Assembly: GCF_001540865.1 (NCBI RefSeq)
Contig: NC_033641.1
Location: 10,312,335 to 10,376,334 of the forward strand
Direction of reading: 5' to 3'
Origin: Ananas comosus
Taxonomy: Eukaryota > Streptophyta > Magnoliopsida > Poales > Bromeliaceae
DNA: 64,000 nt
This document shows, one piece after another, positions 50,763 to 62,762 of the stretch (position 1 is the stretch's first letter; the number at the start of each line of letters is the position of its first letter). The notes beneath the pieces are model-generated. The model did not search any database, was not told where the DNA came from, and worked only from the letters and a program-made list of their open reading frames with translations. Both the position numbers and the translations under genes were made by a program.

Positions 50763-50944
50763 TTTTTGTTTATAATATGTGGTTAGCATTTTGTGTGGCA
50801 TTTTTTTTTAATGAAAAATCTGGAAAGCATTACTATTTATAAAAAAAAACACACAAACACGCACAATAAAAACCACAAAAAAATGTAAATAAAAAATAAA
50901 AAAAAGATTTAATTCATTTCGGCCCGAAGCTCGTAGAAAGGTTT

Positions 50945-51139
50945 TGGGCCTGCAATTGGGCCCGGCCCATTTAAAGGTTTGACCCAATTATACACCGGTA
51001 GACCACGCGAAAGCTTCTGGCCACGAAGTGAGGGAGCTTCATCCTCAATTTCTCATTCCTCTCACCCCCTCTGGTTCTCCAGTCTCCACCCGCTCTTCAA
51101 TGGCGATCGACGGAGCCTAAAACCCTAACCCTAATCCCC
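50945..51139 (+). promoter_or_regulatory. promoter of the At5g03900-type gene
   Basis: TGGGCC motifs at about 50945 and 50957, and GGCCCA at about 50964. AAACCCTAACCCTAA (telo-box doublet) lies at 51122-51136, directly before the ATG. Confidence 0.55.
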
Positions 51140-54100
51140 ATGGCCTCCCTCTCCACCTCCCTCTCAGCTACCTCGCGAAGCATCCACCGCCACCTCCTTT
51201 CCACTCCCCCCTCCAAACCCTCGCTCCTCCTCCTCCGCTCCCCTCGCCATGGCCTCTTCGTCTCCCCTCTCCCCCTCTCCCTCCACTCCGCGAACCCTAA
51301 GTTCGCCGCGGTCCCCGCCATTAGGGCCAGCTTCGACCTGACGGCCGGGGCCAAGCCCGGGACCTCCGTGGAGACCGACAAGCTCCCGTCCCACGTGCGG
51401 GAGCGGGCGATGGAGGCCGTGGACGCGTGTGGCGGGAGGGTCACGATCGGAGACGTTGCGAGCCGCGCGGGGCTCAAGCTCGCCGAGGCCGAGAGAGCTC
51501 TCCAGGCGCTCGCTGCCGATACGGGCGGATTTTTGGAGGTTTTGTTCTATAATCCACTCTTAAAAACTTTCTTAAGTGAATTGTACTATATTTTGCTTCA
51601 TTTTACGTTCATGGAGTAAATTAAGTAGGGAAATGAAGTAGAGAATCAACAATAAGCTTTGAGAGTACTGCTTCGTAGATGACTAAGCGTGGTTAGGAAT
51701 GTATAATTTTCGAATCACCTATTTTAAAATATACCCTTTTATGTTTGATTCTGTAGTGTTCTTATCAGCATTAAAACAATCAATTTTAAGTCTTTCCTTG
51801 ATAGGTGTCGGAGGAAGGCGACGTTTTATATGTATTCCCGAAGGATTATCGCACTAAGCTTGTTGCAAAATCTTTTAGGATGAAAGTTGAGCCTTTTCTG
51901 GACAAACTTAAGGTATTACAAAGCACACACAATGCTAGTTTAATGTCTCAAGCAATTCGGCTTTCATCTTTTAAATATCACATTTAATTTGATTGAATCA
52001 CAACTGTTCCCACAGGCAGCAGGTGCATATTTGATCAGGGTTTCCTTTGGAACAGCACTTATTGCCTCAATAATTCTTGTGTATACAACAATAATTGTTC
52101 TTATTTCAAGTCAAAGGTATGCTACGGCGTTACTAATTCTATGTTTTCTTTGTAACCATTTCGGTGGTGCTAGTTTATTCTACCAAGAGCAATTACACCT
52201 GATAAAGCAAGTACAACTTCAAGCATTAGAGTGAATTGGTTGCCTTTTTCCAGATTCTGCTCTAAACAACCAACTTTATTTTTGTTGAATGACACCTTTA
52301 TCTTAATTCAGAGTCAGGTGAATGACTGCAGAAGTTAACTTATTTATGTAGAAGTCTTCATTTAATTAAGTTGCATTTAACTCATTAAGCATCCACTCCA
52401 GAGACATTTCTTTTGATCATTTGGTGTCTGCTGTGTACTTTAAATAGAGATATTTGCTGCATTCTTTTGTTGCTTGCAGTGATAGAGGTTCTTCTGTTAA
52501 CAGTGATGATGATAATCGTGGAAGGCGACGAGGAAGATCTTTTGACTCCAATATCACTGTTTTCATTCGGCCGTCTGATTTATTTTGGTAAAATCCTATT
52601 TGATCTTGTGAAGCATTTTTTACTATTTCATTTGATTCCTACTTTCTTGAATGGGTGATTATCTTGTAGTTTTCTTACATCAATTCTCAGTGTCTGGATG
52701 TATATATTTTTATCCTAATGTGGCATCCATGGCTGGCATTCTATGTAGGTATTGGGATGTGAACTACTATAGGAGGCGACAGATGAGCACAGATGATGGA
52801 ATGAACTTCATTGAATCTGTAATTAAAAAGGGTTTGACTTATTGTTCATTTATATTGTGTCTCATAGGTACCTGTGGCGGCAATGAAACTTATATAAATG
52901 CTGCAACATTTTGCAGGTTTTTTCGTTTGTCTTTGGTGATGGGGATCCAAATCAAGGACTGGAAGAAGAGAGGTGGAAGATGGTATTGCTCTTTCATGAT
53001 TTGTTGGTTAATATATATATTCAAGTTCACCAACATTTTTTTTATTTTTTATTTTTTTTAGTTACTGTTTTGACATTTAACACTTATAAACAGAGCTATC
53101 CAACTTTTCACCACAAATATCGTAGAATATTTTATTTCTTTCTTTACTAATTTCTGGTTGCTGATGCTTGACTACATTGTGTTAGCAAATGTATCTTATA
53201 CATCTATGAATTTCATATAATACATCCTGGCTAGCTGCAAATCATATGAGCACCTTTCTGCTTATCATTTTGATGCAAAAATCAATTACTTAACTTTCAG
53301 TCTCCTCTCTGTGCAGATTGGGCAGTACATTGCTTCTAATGGTGGCGTTGTTACTGCAGAAGAATTGGCGCCATATCTTGATGTATTGCCTACTGAAAAG
53401 ACAGAGGTATATTTATTTATCTTTGATGTCTTCTTGAAAGAATAAAATGTTTGTATATATGCTTTGTTAAGTCCTATGTTAGTTACTATTCCCAACAGTG
53501 TGAAAGAGGTGCCAATACATTAGATAATATGTCGTCATGATTGAGAAAATGGAAGCTATTGTCATCCTTCTTGGCTCTAATCTCTCATCCTGACGCCTTT
53601 TGGTTACAAGGAATTTAATCTAGAAGTGGCCAATACATAGTTGATGCGTCTTGTTATTACATCTCACCTTCTTAGTTATGTCTATAATGTGGCTAAGATT
53701 TGGATGCTAGTGTTATTTAGTATTGGTGGTACTGGCATTAGCTAAATAAGTATATTAACTTTCCAGATGAAACTTAGGGCTTGTTTGGTTCACTTATTTT
53801 AGACTCTGAAATTAGAATGGGATTCACTGATTTCGAGTTGTTGTTTGTTTTACAGGAATAGGATTTTCATTCCCATTCCATTTTGGAATGGCAATGACCT
53901 AATGCATTTATGGCCTAATCCGGCTTTGAATTTTGGATTGACCTATTTCAGAGTGGACCACTCAAAGCCTTCTCTCACAAACATCTCTTCCTCTCCCTTC
54001 ATCACTCCCCTCTCCCTTAACCCAAAACCCTCTCTCAAAATCCTAGGTGTCCCAAACATTTTTGGATTCTAGTAATGAACCAAACATTTTTGTATGATTT

Positions 54101-56171
54101 ACCATTCCATTTTTCATTTAAATGTAATTCAATCTCTTTCCCGTTTCCATTTCAATCATAAACAAACATGCCATTAAATTTTATAAAGTTGCTATATTTA
54201 CTGTGATAATGAAGAGGAAGGATTTTATTTGACCTTTTTCCTCTTTATCTTGTTTAGGTTCCTTAATAGTTTGACTGTTTAAACTATAGAGGCAATACTG
54301 CATTTTCTTTTCTGTCTGATAAGAGCAATTTACCTTTACTTTTTCTAGTATTACTAGCTGGTGGCTGCTGTTGTATCAGCCATTGGTCAGTGCTTAGAGG
54401 AGTAGATGCAACTAACTGCTGTTATTCTGCACTTACATTAACTAACAGTTTAAGGGTTGTGCCTTGGCTTTTATTAAAGCATTAGTGAAATGCATCCATG
54501 TCCTTAAGTAGCTCATTAAATCTTGTTAGATATGCTGACAGGATGATGAATCATTTATCCTACCTGTGCTCTTGCGATTCGACGGCCATCCAGAAGTTGA
54601 TGACCAGGTTTTGTACAATTTCTCTTTCATCTTCTTTTCTCTTTTTTTTTTTTATAGTTGTGTTTTTCTTAGTGGAGAGACTGATCAGTTATTGATTGGT
54701 AAAGTGATGTTTCATATTCTCTTTATTTCTATCAATTCTTTGATTGCTAATATATTGTTGATTGTCAAGAGATGACTACAGTTTACTTGCTTTCCTGGAA
54801 TGATTTATTGTAATAAATCCTTTTGCCGTTGTCTGGTGACATGGTTGTTATGTTTAAAATTTTCTCCGCACTGAATGTGGGTATATATGTATTTTTTAGG
54901 ATTCATTTGATTCAGCCAATGCTTATGAAACTACTCAGCTCCTTTTCCCTGCTAAAAGGATAAACAGTTTGGATATCTCTGTCATGATGTCATTGTCTTC
55001 AGCTTACATTTAAGTGGGCAGTGAAGATGTTAAAATTTTAAACCATTTTTGATAACCTTTATTAATTTCATGGCTAATCAAAGTCGTATTTTGTCCAACT
55101 TTGAGCATCTTTTTTGCATTTCTAAGAACAGCACTGTGTTCGAAGGCACATGTGTGGTTGTTTTTTTTTTTTTGGCAATATGCGTCCACTTTCTTTGCAT
55201 TTAGATTTCAAAGAATCAGTATGAAATTATACCAAGCCCTGTTGAATCCTAAATGTGGTGTTTAATCCAAATGAGTCCTTTTGAATCTTTGATTGTCACC
55301 TTCTTTTGCTCCAAGGATTTTGCTTTATAATGTGATTGCTACATTTCTGCAGGGTAACATTCTCTATCAGTTTCCATCACTGCAACGAACTGCTTCAGCC
55401 AAAAGGGTTGGTAGAAAAGAGTATGTTGGTAAAAGGTGGGCCGAGCTAATTAATGGGATTGATAAATATTTTAAGGAGAAGAAGTGGCGGTTCAGGTCAG
55501 TATTTTCAAGTACTTCTTCTTTTGCACTTATCGGGTTAAATAAATACAAGACCTTTTTTTTTTTTTTTTCTTTGTTGATAAATTCAAGATGCTTGACCTT
55601 TGAAATGTTAATGCTGTCCTGAATAATTTCTTAATGGCATAGTGATGTATTAGCACTTACAATTAATGAGAGTATTCTCCATATAAAGCTGGATGGTGGA
55701 AATTAGGATGTGTAACTTTTTTGTTGGTGTTATAGAATGACTAATTCACATCGGCTAAAGAGATTTCTCTTTGTGAAATTGTTGTTTTATTCTGGTAGAT
55801 CCTGTTTATAAATCTTCTTATTCCCGACGCATTTTCTTGCAGTAAGACAAGTATGTCTGAGAGAGCAATGGTTGTTGGTTTGGGAGCACTCAATCTTTTT
55901 GGAGTAGTTGTTCTGGGAAGCATGTTGAAGTACCAATACTGCACTCCCTTTTCTCACTAATTTCCCATTCTGGTCCCCTTTTTAATTTTGCCACTTGATT
56001 TTGACATGCAGGGAAATGACATTTACCCCTGGCGGTTTCGTCTCATTTGTTGCTCAGCTATTTCCTCTACTTCAGGTGTTATTCCTAATTTTATTGGTCT
56101 TAATTCATGATCACACTGGAGATTTGTTTATCTTTTTCTTTTTTGAGTCTCCATCTTTTATAATTATTCAG

Positions 56172-56211
<40 letters not shown>

Positions 56212-56832
56212 ACTGTTCATTTGGTGTAAACAGCCCTTTGACCAACATAGTTTTAGCTGGAAATACATGCGCTATTGCTGTTCTATTCAACGGATGCTCT
56301 ATTTAGCTCGTTGTTAACTCAGGATTACCATTTGCAGATATATGCTGCTTCCTTTTTCGCAATCCCTCTCTTCAGATGGTTTCTACTTCTTAGGACAAAT
56401 GCCGAAATCACAAAGAGGAACCAGGCGAGGCTTGAAAGAGCTCGCAAACTTGAGTTGCCAGAGCCATCTCTAAGAAGGAAGGTACTAAAAAAGCTTAAAT
56501 GCTGCAGTTAGTCTATTTTGTCTTATGAGATGCTTTAAAAGAGTAGGACCTGTGCAGTCTTGTGTATTGCTCTTTTCATGCGTTAGAACAACAAGAAATG
56601 CCGTAAATTTAGATTCAGACTGATTCGCGTTTTTGCTCACTTTGCTGCTCTTTTCTTCTTTTCTTTCTTTCTTTGGTTCCTCTTCACCCAGTTGTTGAGT
56701 GCTCGAGACATGGCACAGCAAAAAGTGATAGGCTCTGAGGAGATTGTCTACAGCACACAGAAGGATATCCTGGATCAAGACTTTGAGGGCAGGGAGTGGG
56801 ATAAGCGATTTAGGGAACTCGAGTCAGAATAA
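51140..56832 (+). CDS. chloroplast membrane protein, At5g03900 type
   Basis: Thirteen exons (51140-51538, 51805-51912, 52016-52116, 52480-52587, 52749-52818, 52917-52982, 53317-53406, 54542-54607, 55353-55495, 55843-55929, 56012-56075, 56338-56481, 56692-56832) join in frame to 528 residues. The N-terminal ~65 residues are Ser/Leu/Pro-rich without acids, a plastid transit peptide. A winged-helix-like segment follows (GGRVTIGDVASRAGLKLAEAE). A hydrophobic helix lies near 200 (VSFGTALIASIILVYTTIIV). Then come SFVFGDGDPNQGLEEERW and a second helix-turn-helix-like part (YIASNGGVVTAEELAPYLD). Two more hydrophobic segments lie near 400-450. The C-terminus is charged. Databases sometimes label the family iron-sulfur cluster biosynthesis, but I see no cluster motif; the function is unknown. 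Confidence 0.92.
53777..54173. mobile_element. MITE in intron 7 of the At5g03900-type gene
   Basis: TTA flanks both sides (53774-53776 and 54174-54176). The ends GGGCTTGTTTGGTTC and, read inward from the right, TGGCATGTTTGTTTATG form imperfect inverted repeats. At 397 bp without coding capacity, this fits a Harbinger/Tourist MITE. Confidence 0.6.
56175..56207. repeat. (TC)n microsatellite in intron 11
   Basis: About sixteen TC units lie between exons 11 and 12 of the At5g03900-type gene. Confidence 0.9.
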
Positions 56833-57646
56833 GGGAATAAACAAACGCCTAACCTGCCAAATTCTGCTGATTGGTATCACTTAGCTGAGGAATTTAACTA
56901 TAATTATCTGTCCTCTTAAGAAAGAGAGGACCCTCAGTCAATTTTGCAATCTGATGCCGCCAATTCGAAGACTTGTGCTTATTCAATATCTACTGCTGCT
57001 GTGAAAACCACAAGCTGGAAGCTTAAAGAATGACACTTTCACTGTCGCCTGAAGCCACGGAAGCGTAGTTAATGTGATTGTGTACAGGACGGTGTTTACG
57101 TTTCTTTCTATTTTTCATTTCGTCGCGCTGAAGATGTTGTCGCTTGTAACTTCGTAATGTTGAAGTGGTGAATAATATTTAAATCTGTACAGTGAAAGAG
57201 TTTATTGATGGCTACACCGTTACAATGGAGAAATTCTAAACTCTGTAGTGAGCAGTTGATCTGTAGCTTCTCGGCATCTTTTCGGCAGGTGCATGCTGAA
57301 CTAAGCTGTTGTTTGAGTTGTACGCGGCATATTTTTGCCAGTAAGTTGCATTTGGACTTCATATCTGATCCTACTTCCCTGCTCCGCCTTCTTCACTCCT
57401 TTTCTATCTCTATGGGTTGTTTTCTTTTTGGTTTTGATTATATACTTAACTAATCTTTTGGAACTAATGTTCTGCATTAGCATACCATGATCTGAAAACT
57501 GTAATAATACTCTAATAAATTTGTATCATCACAAGGCTATTTATGGCACTCTACATACTCGTGCAATTCTAAAGGCACCGTAATAACAGTTAACAAATAC
57601 GACATTACACCTCCCCCTCCCTCAATTTTACATGAACGATCATTAT
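56833..57646. other. convergent 3' region
   Basis: 3' flanks of the At5g03900-type gene and of the minus-strand ferredoxin gene. No other feature was recognised. Confidence 0.45.
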
Positions 57647-58126
57647 TCAGTAGAGCTCGGCTTCCTTGTGGGTGAGGATGACGCAATCGGAGGTGGGATA
57701 AGCGACGCAGGTGAGCACGTAGCCTTTGGCGATCTGCGCCTCGTCGAGGAACGACCCATCCGACTGGTCCACGGATCCCGAGACGACGACCCCCGCGCAC
57801 GTCGAGCACGCCCCGGCGCGGCACGAGTAGGGCAGCACCTCCCACCCCGCCGACTCCGCCGAGTCGATTATGTACGCGTCGTCGGGCGCCTCGAACTCCG
57901 CCTCCTCCCCCCCGGGCCCGATCAGCTTCACTCTGTACGTTGTCGACGCCGCCGTCGCCGCCGCCGCCGCCATCGCCCTGAACCTGCTGCTGCGTCCTCT
58001 GGGGATGCTTCGGATCGAGCTCGGCCACGACGACGACGACGACGACGACGACGATGGCTTCTTTGAGGTGGTGGTGATGGTGCGCGTGATTGTGGGTATG
58101 ATCGAGAGCGTTGCTGTAGTCGACAT
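57647..58126 (-). CDS. non-photosynthetic (root-type) ferredoxin, chloroplast/plastid
   Basis: Intronless, 159 residues. A Ser/Thr/Arg-rich transit peptide covers about residues 1-60 and contains a run of nine or more serines. The mature protein has the plant 2Fe-2S fold with [27 protein letters not shown], the cluster cysteines in [13 protein letters not shown], and the fourth in [13 protein letters not shown], ending THKEAELY. All four cluster ligands are present. GACSTC in place of GSCSSC, together with [20 protein letters not shown] and an extra Cys before VILTH, resembles Arabidopsis Fd3 rather than leaf ferredoxins. Such ferredoxins carry electrons from NADPH through FNR to nitrite reductase and sulfite reductase in heterotrophic plastids. 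Confidence 0.93.
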   Translation of the reverse strand: MSTTATLSIIPTITRTITTTSKKPSSSSSSSSSWPSSIRSIPRGRSSRFRAMAAAAATAASTTYRVKLIGPGGEEAEFEAPDDAYIIDSAESAGWEVLPYSCRAGACSTCAGVVVSGSVDQSDGSFLDEAQIAKGYVLTCVAYPTSDCVILTHKEAELY

Positions 58127-58143
58127 TGAAGCAATTTTGGGAT

Positions 58144-58166
58144 GAGAGAGAGAGAGAGAGAGAGAA
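58144..58166. repeat. (GA)n next to the ferredoxin start
   Basis: Ten to eleven GA units lie about 18 bases upstream of the ferredoxin ATG, a CT run in the leader of the transcript. Confidence 0.85.
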
Positions 58167-58360
58167 ATGTCGAAGAAGAACGACGGAGAGACTTTTTGGG
58201 GGGTTGCTCCGAGAGAGAGAAAAGAGATAAGAGGCGGGGCAATTTTTATTGGTTCTTGTCGGGTGGTTCGGTGGATACGGGACTCTTGTGATCATTCTAT
58301 GGTGTTCGGTGTTTGCGCCAAAACAGAGCAATGATTTGGTCCGTAGAAAAGCCCACCTAT

Positions 58361-58429
58361 TGGGCCCGTATTGTAGGCCCATACGCAAAACTCTAATCTT
58401 TAGTGGGTTCGACCCGTAACTGGCCCATT
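58361..58429 (-). promoter_or_regulatory. site II cluster upstream of the ferredoxin gene
   Basis: TGGGCC at about 58362-58367 and GGCCCA at about 58378-58383 and 58423-58428, some 240-300 bases upstream of the ATG. Confidence 0.45.
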
Positions 58430-59395
58430 TACGCTATGCTACAGCCCAAAGCGTACGTCGAGTTCGTTTGTAAAAGATGGGACCCACCTTGAAGCCAGGA
58501 TCCGGTACGGTGGACGCTATCTGTCTCCGAGTCCAAATGGTTTGGATCCCCGGAACCCTGAGCGTATCAAGTCACTACAACCTGGCACGTGGCAACTTCT
58601 TGTTGGTTGTCTTAAGCTGCAAATTCTCTTCGGAGCGTGGAACTCATCCAAAGCCCATTAGTTGTATTATTCTTATTATTATTATTATTATTATTATTAT
58701 TTTAAAATTTTTCAATAATTGAGATGCACATCATTTATCGAAGTCGTACTAATCGATCATACTGAAATCAGACTCTGTTACTGGAAAGCGGGTGTACAGG
58801 GGCGTCGTTCGACCCGTCTTCGTTGTCGGGTTTCGGGTCGTGTTTTGCGAGAGCGAAAGCGAGAGGGTGGGTACCGTACCGGGCGGCGGGGGGGTTTAAG
58901 CTAAGCACCCGAACCAATCGCATAAACCCCGCAACGATAAGGGCTCTCGCCCAATTTTCCTTTTTTTTTCCCCCTCTCCCCGTCCTTTTCTCCTTCTCCA
59001 TTTCCCTTTTTTTTTTCCATCTTTTTCCCCACAACAAATTACTTTTCCTTCGATTCAAGGTCCTCTTCATTATCGCTTTATCCCTTTTCCGATTTTTTTG
59101 TTTGTTTGTATTTGTTATTTAGCTGTGGATTCTTAAGTTTCTTTTGTACTTGCTTGGTAGAAATGTTCTAAACGATGTTCGGTTCTTCATCTTTTGATTT
59201 ACTTAGGAATTTTAATTCATTTGTGCTCAACCAAATCATGTAATTTAATCAAGCATTTCTCCTCTTTTTTTTTTTTTGTCACAATGTGTAGGTACTTCTC
59301 TTAGATGGAACTAGAAGCAATTCAACACAGAAATTTCAGCTACTGAGATCTCAGTGTTTTCTTCTTCTTTTTTTTTTTTGGGTAATTCACCAAAA
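58430..59395. other. divergent intergenic region between ferredoxin and FtsZ2
   Basis: Contains a (TTA)n run at about 58665-58701, and a C/T-rich stretch at about 58955-59030 that is probably part of the FtsZ2 leader. A 5' UTR intron for FtsZ2 is possible (the DNA changes from C/T-rich leader to AT-rich, then AG before 59330), but I cannot place it. Confidence 0.45.
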
Positions 59396-62300
59396 ATGGC
59401 TACAAATATTCCATGTTTCACCCAATTCAACCACTTCCTTGGATCTGGAGGGAATTGGATTTGTAGAAATAGCTCATCCGTAGCCCTAATCGAAGGCGGG
59501 AATTGCCAGGCTATTGCGCCTCACTATCCTCGCATTCGATGCTCGTCGAGCTCTCACAACATCAACTCATTTCACAACAAGGACCCCTTCTTAAACCTCC
59601 ACCCCGAAGTATCCTTGCTCCGAGGGGAGCAGCGCGAGAAGATGTTCAATCCTCGGAAGGATAGCTCGGTAAGTAATCCGGCCGAGAGCGTAAGGGATTC
59701 GTCCGAGAATGGCGACTACAATGAGGCCAAGATAAAAGTTATCGGTGTCGGAGGCGGGGGGTCGAATGCGGTGAATAGGATGATTGAGAGTGCGATGAAG
59801 GGCGTGGAGTTTTGGATAGTGAATACGGATATCCAGGCGATGAAGATGTCCCCCGTGTATCCCGAACACCGATTGCAAATAGGGCAGGAGCTGACTAGAG
59901 GTCTTGGGGCCGGGGGGAACCCGGATATTGGCATGAATGCCGCTAAAGAAAGCAAGCAGGCGATCGAGGAGGCTGTTTATGGCGCCGATATGGTCTTTGT
60001 AACGGTAAATTCATTACTCTTCGATGTCTATATGAAAATGTAGTTTTATTTATGATGTTCGTCGTTAGTTATTTATCACTGAGATTATTCTTCGTTGCTG
60101 TTGTCTGTAATATCATTTATATCTGTTGACATAGCGATGTTTATCATTATTCGCATTGTTATCGATATACCATTTCTGATAACAATGTATGGCTATTTCT
60201 GACTGTATGCAGTAATGTACTACTATTTCCAATGCTACTATTACCTCAAGATAACATGATGTTTCCAAAAGCTGCTGCTTTATGGAGTAGAGAGACAATT
60301 CTAGAAGCCAGGCCAATAAGGCACTAACTCATCGCATTTTGATTAGAATAATCAATTCTGACAACCTTACGGTTTTATTCATTATTCGAATTGTGACGGC
60401 TTCGCAGTCTGGAATGGGTGGAGGAACTGGAACCGGCGGTGCTCCTGTAATTGCTGGAATTGCCAAGTCTCTAGGTATACTGACGGTGGGTATTGTCACA
60501 ACACCATTCTCATTTGAGGGCCGAAGAAGGGCGGTTCAGGCCCAGGAAGGGATAGCTGCTTTGCGAAATAGCGTCGATACACTCATTGTCATCCCTAATG
60601 ACAAGCTGTTGACAGCTGTCTCTCCTAATACTCCTGTTACAGAAGCATTTAACATGGCCGATGACATTCTTCGACAGGGCGTTCGTGGCATCTCTGATAT
60701 AATTACGGTATCATATTTCAAATCACTGCCCCTAATGTGTCCATTTAACTAATTTTGTTAACTAGCCATTTAGTTTATCTAGAGTTATAACCATACGTGT
60801 CTAATCATTTATTTGCGGTCCATACAGTAACTCCACGGGCGTTAGTTAGTGGTTTTCATTGTTTGCAGGTACCTGGTTTGGTTAATGTTGACTTTGCTGA
60901 TGTGCGAGCCATCATGGAAAATGCAGGTTCTTCTTTAATGGGTATTGGAACAGCAACAGGTACCTCAATAATGCATAATTATTTTCCTCTTTTTATGGGT
61001 TTTTATTAGAAGAATAATACTTGAGTACCAACTTATTTGAGAATGTGGTGATTTGCTAATCCTTGAATATTGTCAATTTCAACTTTTGCCTGCTAATATA
61101 TGCCTGTTTTGTAAACACAACCCCACTGTGAAGTAAATGAACACGGACGTGTTAAGCAAGTTAATAGACAGGTTTGTTGCTTAAGATACATAAAAGGGAT
61201 TCACTGTTACTGCTATGTGAAGCTTGTTAATTGTGCTGTCAATCATCTTTCTTTGTCATTAGCCATGAAAAGGAAAACAAAGCTTGGTAGCCTACGTATT
61301 GCCTACCAAAGTGTATAACAACATAATTCTAGTATTATGTCATGTAGCTAGCTATAAAGTTCACCTCTGCTGAATAAACGGAATATTATTTAGAGGTGCA
61401 TTCCACTAGAGATTAATGTAGTACCTAAACATAACTTTGCAGGTAAGACAAGGGCAAGAGATGCTGCGTTAAATGCCATCCAGTCGCCTTTACTGGATAT
61501 TGGAATTGAACGAGCTACAGGAATTGTGTGGAACATTACTGGAGGTAGTGACTTGACTTTGTATGAGGTATGCTGCATTTGTTGCTTCACTCGCCTGTGT
61601 ACAAAATGTTTCTATTCCAATGCTGTATATCTCTTCTAATTCGCTCTGGTAGGATACTAATGATGGTTTGTGCATAGTTTCCGTTGAAATAGAGACATCA
61701 TTTTATGCCTATGTATCCAATATGCATAAAGAGCGGATTAGAGAGCTGTTTTTGTATCTTCTTGATCGTTTTCACTCTTCTCCTCCTTGTTGGTGCTTAA
61801 ATTATCATGCGCAGAAATTTGAAGTCTTGTGAAAAAGAAAAAACCAATCTGTTGTGCATGTTAAGAGGAGATATAAGAAAATTCTTAGCAATCTATGGTT
61901 TTTTTTCCTCGAAAAAGAAAAGAAAAAATAATAATTAGCATCTTCCTTTGGCTACAGTGGGCGAAGAAATGGGTACAATAGTCTAAATTACCTTCCATTC
62001 CTATAAAACATGTAACAAAGTGCCCTTGTTTTGATATTGCTGTTCTGTTTCTCCAATATTTAAATTTGTGGTCTGTAACTTCCTAATAACAGTTTTTTTC
62101 TTTTTTTTCTTTTCCCTGGGCCTGTGTAAGACGCTTCTGTTAGCATACTTTCTTGTTTCTATGGTTGTGTAATTCGTCTATTTCTTGATTATTTTCAGGT
62201 AAATGCTGCAGCAGAAATAATTTATGACCTTGTCGATCCAAGTGCTAATCTAATATTTGGAGCTGTGATCGACCCATCACTCAGTGGTCAAGTAAGTTGA

Positions 62301-62762
62301 CAATCTCCTAAATCATACTGCGCTTATTTGGGAACTGCAACGAACTTTATCACTAAATGGGAGAAAGGCCTTACAGTATCAATTTGTAGTAGGATATAAA
62401 TTTAGGAACCTAATTGAAAGTATAACAATGTAAAATATCACTGATCACCGAGTTTAGCGGTAGGATAAAAACTTGACTATTCATCTCAATGCAGGTGAGC
62501 ATAACTCTCATTGCTACCGGCTTCAAACGCCAAGACGAATTGGAAGGCCGAACCGCAAAGGTATATATGCCTTCGCTTGTTGTCTGCTAACTTAATTTTA
62601 GCGTCAGTCCTGTTTAGTAAATCACGTCTCTTAACAAACGGCTCGCAGGGAGATAATATCGGGATAAACCGGCGGCCATCTTCATCTTCCACTGAAGAGA
62701 ACTTTGTGGAGATCCCCGAGTTTCTGCGGCGAAAGGGACCTTCTCGCTTTCCACGAGTTTGA
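59396..62762 (+). CDS. FTSZ2: chloroplast division protein FtsZ2
   Basis: Seven exons, 59396-60004, 60408-60707, 60869-60959, 61443-61567, 62199-62291, 62495-62560 and 62649-62762, join to 465 residues. After a plastid transit peptide and an FtsZ2-type leader ([15 protein letters not shown]), the GTPase domain reads [31 protein letters not shown], the tubulin signature [42 protein letters not shown] and the T7-region [11 protein letters not shown]. The C-terminus ends [18 protein letters not shown], the conserved FtsZ2 tail that binds ARC6; FtsZ1 lacks it. FtsZ2 co-polymerises with FtsZ1 into the stromal Z ring at the plastid midpoint. All nucleotide-binding motifs are intact. The first ATG of the frame is 59396. 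Confidence 0.96.

Noticed and set aside
57537..58388. 283-codon minus frame and plus frames over the ferredoxin gene
   Set aside because: Out of frame with the complete ferredoxin and built of Gly/Arg/Val runs from the trinucleotide repeat.
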